From the NCBI GenBank assembly GCA_002699725.1, contig PACE01000011.1, positions 74,030 to 84,256 of the forward strand: a DNA stretch of 10,227 nt. The letters run 5' to 3'. The DNA is from Acidimicrobiaceae bacterium (GTDB lineage: Bacteria > Actinomycetota > Acidimicrobiia > Acidimicrobiales > MedAcidi-G1). Below are positions 7,335-10,227 of this stretch, piece after piece; positions within the stretch are counted from its first letter, which is position 1; each line of letters opens with the position of its first letter. The translations under genes and the position numbers were made by a program. The notes beneath the pieces are model-generated. The model was not told where the DNA came from, did no database searches, and worked only from the letters and a program-made list of their open reading frames with translations.

Positions 7335-8426
7335 CTACTCCTCGCCGTCACCACCCGAACGCCGCTCCAACAGGTCCTCGCGCACCTCGGTGCCTGCCAC
7401 ATCGGCCTTCGTCCGGTCGGTCACGGTGTTCACCCACACGGTCCGCTGCGGGAACGGAATCTCGATGCCGTGCACGTCGAACGCCTTCTTGAGGCGAGCC
7501 CGGATGATCCGCCCCGTGGCCCACTGCTCGCCCGCCTCGGTCTTGACGGCCAGACGGATCGAGATGGCGTCGGCGCCGAAGTTCTGCACGCCCCAGATCT
7601 CGGGTTCCTCGAGGATCGTCGCTGATTCGAGACCCTCGTTCCAGACCTCGTCGGCGACCGACTTGATGACGCTGGCCGCCAGGTCGATGTCCGTGTCGTA
7701 GGCGACGTCCACGTCGAGCACCGTGCGCGCCCAGAGTTGCGACGAGTTGCCGACCCGACGGATTTCACTGTTCGGCACCACCCAGACGGTGCCGTGGACG
7801 TCGCGCATCACAGTGGTGCGAAATTTGACGTGCTCAACCGTGCCGGACGCAGTGCCCACGTCGACGAAGTCACCGACGCCGAACTGGTCCTCTATGACGA
7901 TGAAGACGCCTGCGATGAGGTCGGCGACCAGGGACTGGGCCCCGAAGCCGACCGCCAGGCCGACGATGCCGGCGCCGGCGATGAACGGGCCCAGGTTGAG
8001 CCCCAACTCGCCCAGCATCGCCAGGGTGGCCATCGCGTAGATGGCGAAGCTGGCAATGCTGCGCAGAACCGCCCCCAGGGTGGAGATCCGCTGCTTGGAC
8101 CGTTCGGTCTGTTCGTGGATCCGCTGTAGCTTGCCTCGGGCCCTGCGCCCCATGCGTGAGACCAGGTCATCGGACTCGGCCTCCTGTCCCTCCTGGACGC
8201 GGGACTCCACGATCCGGTTGACCAGGCGGTCCACGGCCCGGGTGACGAGGCGATTCACGACCCAGGCGCCGAGCAGGATCACCACGATCTTGAGCGGACG
8301 CTCGACCAGCCAACCCACGATCTCGGCGACCACTTCACTGTCCGTCGTGTCGAACACCCACTCACAGATGAAGCCGGGTTCGACGCCACAGGCGTCGGTG
8401 AGGGACTGGGCCAGCACATTCGTCAT
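7335..8426 (-). CDS. MscS-family small-conductance mechanosensitive channel
   Basis: A 363-aa membrane channel of the MscS family, which opens under membrane tension to release solutes during osmotic downshock. Hydrophobic helices lie at about 44-62 and 122-145. The pore-lining helix follows at about 148-178, with the Gly/Ala pattern GIVGLAVGFGAQSLVADLIA (153-172). Next comes the MscS beta domain (GDFVDVGTASGTVEHVKFRT at 185-204; VWVVPNSEI at 214-222) and a C-terminal domain with VAYDTDID at 241-248 and IEIPFPQRTV at 321-330. A long charged stretch (about 63-118) joins the first two helices. The extreme C-terminus (ERRSGGDGEE) is acidic and probably disordered. The ATG at 8426 is chosen over the in-frame upstream codon at 8468 because GGAGG lies 7 nt before it. 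The gene follows dnaB and a small membrane-protein gene on the same strand, and converges on the LivHMG gene with 15 nt between stops. Confidence 0.93.
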   Translation of the reverse strand: MTNVLAQSLTDACGVEPGFICEWVFDTTDSEVVAEIVGWLVERPLKIVVILLGAWVVNRLVTRAVDRLVNRIVESRVQEGQEAESDDLVSRMGRRARGKLQRIHEQTERSKQRISTLGAVLRSIASFAIYAMATLAMLGELGLNLGPFIAGAGIVGLAVGFGAQSLVADLIAGVFIVIEDQFGVGDFVDVGTASGTVEHVKFRTTVMRDVHGTVWVVPNSEIRRVGNSSQLWARTVLDVDVAYDTDIDLAASVIKSVADEVWNEGLESATILEEPEIWGVQNFGADAISIRLAVKTEAGEQWATGRIIRARLKKAFDVHGIEIPFPQRTVWVNTVTDRTKADVAGTEVREDLLERRSGGDGEE

Positions 8427-8433
8427 GTTGAAA

Positions 8434-8438
8434 CCTCC
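8434..8438 (-). promoter_or_regulatory. ribosome binding site for the MscS-family gene
   Basis: The minus strand reads GGAGG, 7 nt upstream of the ATG at 8426. This decides the start codon. Slightly upstream, TACCGT at 8447-8452 could be a -10 element for a separate mscS promoter, without a clear -35. The rest of the 87-nt gap before the small gene holds four CGTCC copies (plus strand, 8475-8498) and nothing else I can name. Confidence 0.75.
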
Positions 8439-8513
8439 GGCGAAGCACGGTAGCGGACTGGCCGCCACGACCGGCGTCCCGCGTCCGCGTCCTCGTCCCC
8501 GACGATGCAGCTG

Positions 8514-8711
8514 TCAGTTCGTCAGCGTTCCCAGTGCCCAGAAGGCGACCACCAGCCCGAGACCGACGTAGATCAGGGTGCGGGCGAGCGGTGGCCGCTC
8601 GACGTCCCGGTCGCCGCCGGGGGGACGCACCAGTGCCACCAGGTTGCCGACCGCCATCGCCCCGCCCAACGCCAGCAACAACCACCCCAGCAGGTCCTCG
8701 CCCAGGAACAT
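8514..8711 (-). CDS. small two-helix membrane protein, function unknown
   Basis: A 65-aa predicted membrane protein. Two hydrophobic helices, at about 6-28 and 42-63, flank a short charged loop (RPPGGDRDVERPP). This looks like a real helical hairpin rather than a random frame: charges are confined to the loop and the two helices have typical membrane composition. The gene begins 18 nt after the dnaB stop on the same strand, so it is probably translated from the dnaB transcript, and is followed 87 nt later by the MscS gene. No clear ribosome site precedes the ATG, which weakens the call. I do not recognise a family. It might help membrane or channel assembly, but only its position beside mscS suggests this. 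Confidence 0.6.
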   Translation of the reverse strand: MFLGEDLLGWLLLALGGAMAVGNLVALVRPPGGDRDVERPPLARTLIYVGLGLVVAFWALGTLTN

Positions 8712-8729
8712 GCGGAAGGTCAGATCCGG

Positions 8730-10227
8730 TCAGCCCATCCGGGCCATGTCGGCGAAGAGCGTGTGGTGCGGCATGAACGCCAGCCGGACGTTGCCGGTGG
8801 GTCCATTGCGGTGCTTGGCCACTTGGATTTCGGCCGTGCCCATCTCGGGGGACTCGGTGTTGTACACCTCGTCGCGGTAGATGAACACCACCACGTCCGC
8901 GTCCTGCTCGAGGGACCCGGATTCGCGCAGATCGGCCAGCATCGGGCGCTTGTCCTGGCGGGACTCGAGGGCACGCGACAACTGTGAGAGACCGATCACC
9001 GGCGTGTCGAGCTCGCGGGCGAGGATCTTGAGGCCCCTGCTGATCTCGGAGACTTCGACCTGGCGGCTCTCGGCGTTGGACCGGCCGGTCATGAGCTGGA
9101 GGTAGTCGACGATGATGACCCCGAGTTTTCCGACCCGGCTGGTGAGCCGTCGGGCCTTGGCCCGGATCTCCATCACCGATGTTCCCGGGTTGTCGTCGAT
9201 CCACAACGGAGCCTCTGCCAGGCGGCCGACGCCGTGGTTGATACGGGACCAGTCGTCGTCGCGGAGCTGGCCGCTGCGCACGTTCTTGGAGTCGACGCGT
9301 GACTCGGTACAGAGGATGCGTTGGCTGATCTCGAGCTGGCTCATCTCCAACGAGAACAGCAGGACCGGTAGGCCGGCCTCCATCGCCACTGACGTGGCGA
9401 TGTTGAGTGCGAAGGACGTCTTGCCCATGGCGGGACGGGCCCCGACGATGATGAGGTTGCTGGGCTGCAGGCCGGAGAGCAGCAAGTCGAAGTCGGCGAA
9501 ACCCGTGGGGGTACCGGTGATGGGCTTGCCCGACTCGAAGCGCTTCTCGAGTTGGTCGAGGTTGGCGTCGAGCAGGTCGCGCATCCTCGACATCGTGTCG
9601 GCGACTCGGCCCTGGCCGACCTGGAACACCAGGTTCTCGGCCTCGTCCACCGCCTTGACGACGTCGTCAGGCCGGCCGTAGCCGATCTCGGCGATCTCGT
9701 TGGCAGCGCCGATGAGACTACGCAGCGTGGCGTGTTCCTGGATGATGCGGGCGTACTTGGGGGCACTCGAGGTGGCCGGCGTGGCGGCTTGCAGTTGGAG
9801 GAGGAACCCGGGTCCGCCGATCTGGTCAAGCACGCCGGCGCGGGCGAGAGTCTCCGAAACGGTGACCGGATCGGCCGGCTCACCCGAGCCGTAGAGCGTG
9901 GAGATGGCTTCGAACACGTGGCCGTGCGACGGCTTGTAGAAGTGGTCGGGCTCGAGGATCTCGATGGCATCGGCAATGGCGCCCCTTGACAGCAACATGG
10001 CACCGAGCAGCGAGGCCTCGGCGTCGAGGTTGTGCGGAGGCACGCGCCCGGCACTCGATCCGCGCGATCCTCCGGTCCGATGACCGCCACCGTTGAACGC
10101 GGGAAGCGAACCGCCCTCGTCGACCAGGGGCGGCAGCTCCAACCGTGGGGCGTCGTCAACCGGTGGGGCGTCGTCAACCGGTGGGGCGTCGTCAACCGGT
10201 GGGGCGTCGTCAACCGGTGGGGCGTCG
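8730..10227 (-). CDS. dnaB: replicative DNA helicase DnaB (start beyond the right edge)
   Basis: Hexameric 5'-3' helicase that unwinds DNA at the replication fork and contacts primase. Residues are counted from an in-frame TTG at 10142. The N-terminal domain runs from about 33 (RVPPHNLDAEASLLGAMLLS) to 135, followed by a linker and a RecA-like ATPase from about 205. The ATPase shows Walker A GARPAMGKTS at 234-243, FSLEMS at 263-268 with Glu266, Walker B GVIIVDYLQL at 341-350, QLSRALESR at 387-395, DLRESGSLEQDAD at 404-416 and the arginine-finger region KHRNGPTG at 443-450. All key residues are present and there is no intein. The frame stays open past the TTG through an 18-bp repeat to the window edge, adding at least 28 residues of (VDDAPP)n. 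The TTG lacks a ribosome site, so the real start is probably outside the window. The small membrane-protein gene follows 18 nt after the stop. Confidence 0.96.
   Translation of the reverse strand, partial: DAPPVDDAPPVDDAPPVDDAPPVDDAPRLELPPLVDEGGSLPAFNGGGHRTGGSRGSSAGRVPPHNLDAEASLLGAMLLSRGAIADAIEILEPDHFYKPSHGHVFEAISTLYGSGEPADPVTVSETLARAGVLDQIGGPGFLLQLQAATPATSSAPKYARIIQEHATLRSLIGAANEIAEIGYGRPDDVVKAVDEAENLVFQVGQGRVADTMSRMRDLLDANLDQLEKRFESGKPITGTPTGFADFDLLLSGLQPSNLIIVGARPAMGKTSFALNIATSVAMEAGLPVLLFSLEMSQLEISQRILCTESRVDSKNVRSGQLRDDDWSRINHGVGRLAEAPLWIDDNPGTSVMEIRAKARRLTSRVGKLGVIIVDYLQLMTGRSNAESRQVEVSEISRGLKILARELDTPVIGLSQLSRALESRQDKRPMLADLRESGSLEQDADVVVFIYRDEVYNTESPEMGTAEIQVAKHRNGPTGNVRLAFMPHHTLFADMARMG
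10141..10227. repeat. 18-bp tandem repeat within the dnaB 5' coding region
   Basis: On the plus strand the unit AACCGGTGGGGCGTCGTC occurs at 10158-10175, 10176-10193 and 10194-10211, all identical. A partial copy at 10212-10227 is cut by the edge. A fifth, outermost copy at 10141-10157 is 17 nt long because one base is missing (CCGTGG instead of CCGGTGG). Read on the minus strand in the dnaB frame, each unit gives Val-Asp-Asp-Ala-Pro-Pro. Unit length is a multiple of three, so gain or loss of whole units would keep the frame. The total copy number is unknown because the array runs off the window. Confidence 0.9.

Noticed and set aside
8475..8498. Four CGTCC copies in the gap between mscS and the small gene as a regulatory repeat
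   Set aside because: Too short and irregular (6-7 nt spacing) to separate from GC-rich low-complexity sequence.
8730..10142. Possible intein in DnaB
   Set aside because: Walker A and all later motifs are contiguous and the protein has normal length, so there is no insertion.

Overview
This is a GC-rich window with the codon bias and gene types of an actinobacterium. The LivHMG and MFS-LivF fusion proteins, GTG/TTG starts and possible leaderless promoters would suit an acidimicrobial-type Actinomycetota. That placement is an inference from overall sequence character; no marker here fixes the genus. I see no rRNA, tRNA, CRISPR array, transposase or phage gene.

Layout, left to right: (1) the C-terminal part of a TetR-family regulator (+, cut by the left edge). 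(2) glpD, an FAD-dependent glycerol-3-phosphate dehydrogenase (-), convergent with the regulator. (3) A 94-nt divergent intergenic region with a perfect palindrome, CTGACG-CCG-CGTCAG, and a TANNNT -10-like element placed for a leaderless transcript. (4) A tight two-gene operon (+): an MFS permease fused to a LivF-type ABC ATPase (745 aa), then, 1 nt later, a LivH-LivM-LivG triple fusion (954 aa). (5) On the minus strand and convergent with that operon, in transcription order: replicative helicase dnaB (start beyond the right edge), a 65-aa two-helix membrane protein, and an MscS-family mechanosensitive channel. The dnaB N-terminus contains an 18-bp tandem repeat running off the right edge.

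How the genes may work together: the two fusion proteins supply every membrane and ATPase part of a branched-chain-amino-acid-type (HAAT) ABC importer on two polypeptides, plus an extra 12-helix MFS domain, but no substrate-binding protein is encoded in the window. The ATPase motifs suggest an asymmetric pair: the LivG site would be completed by a canonical LSGGQ from LivF, while the LivF site has Gln at the switch-histidine position and would be completed by an atypical LSTGT from LivG. The operon and glpD diverge from one short region with one palindrome, so they may share a regulator; the partial TetR gene is a candidate only by proximity. This hybrid MFS/ABC transporter is the most interesting object in the window. 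glpD, dnaB and mscS look like ordinary housekeeping genes.
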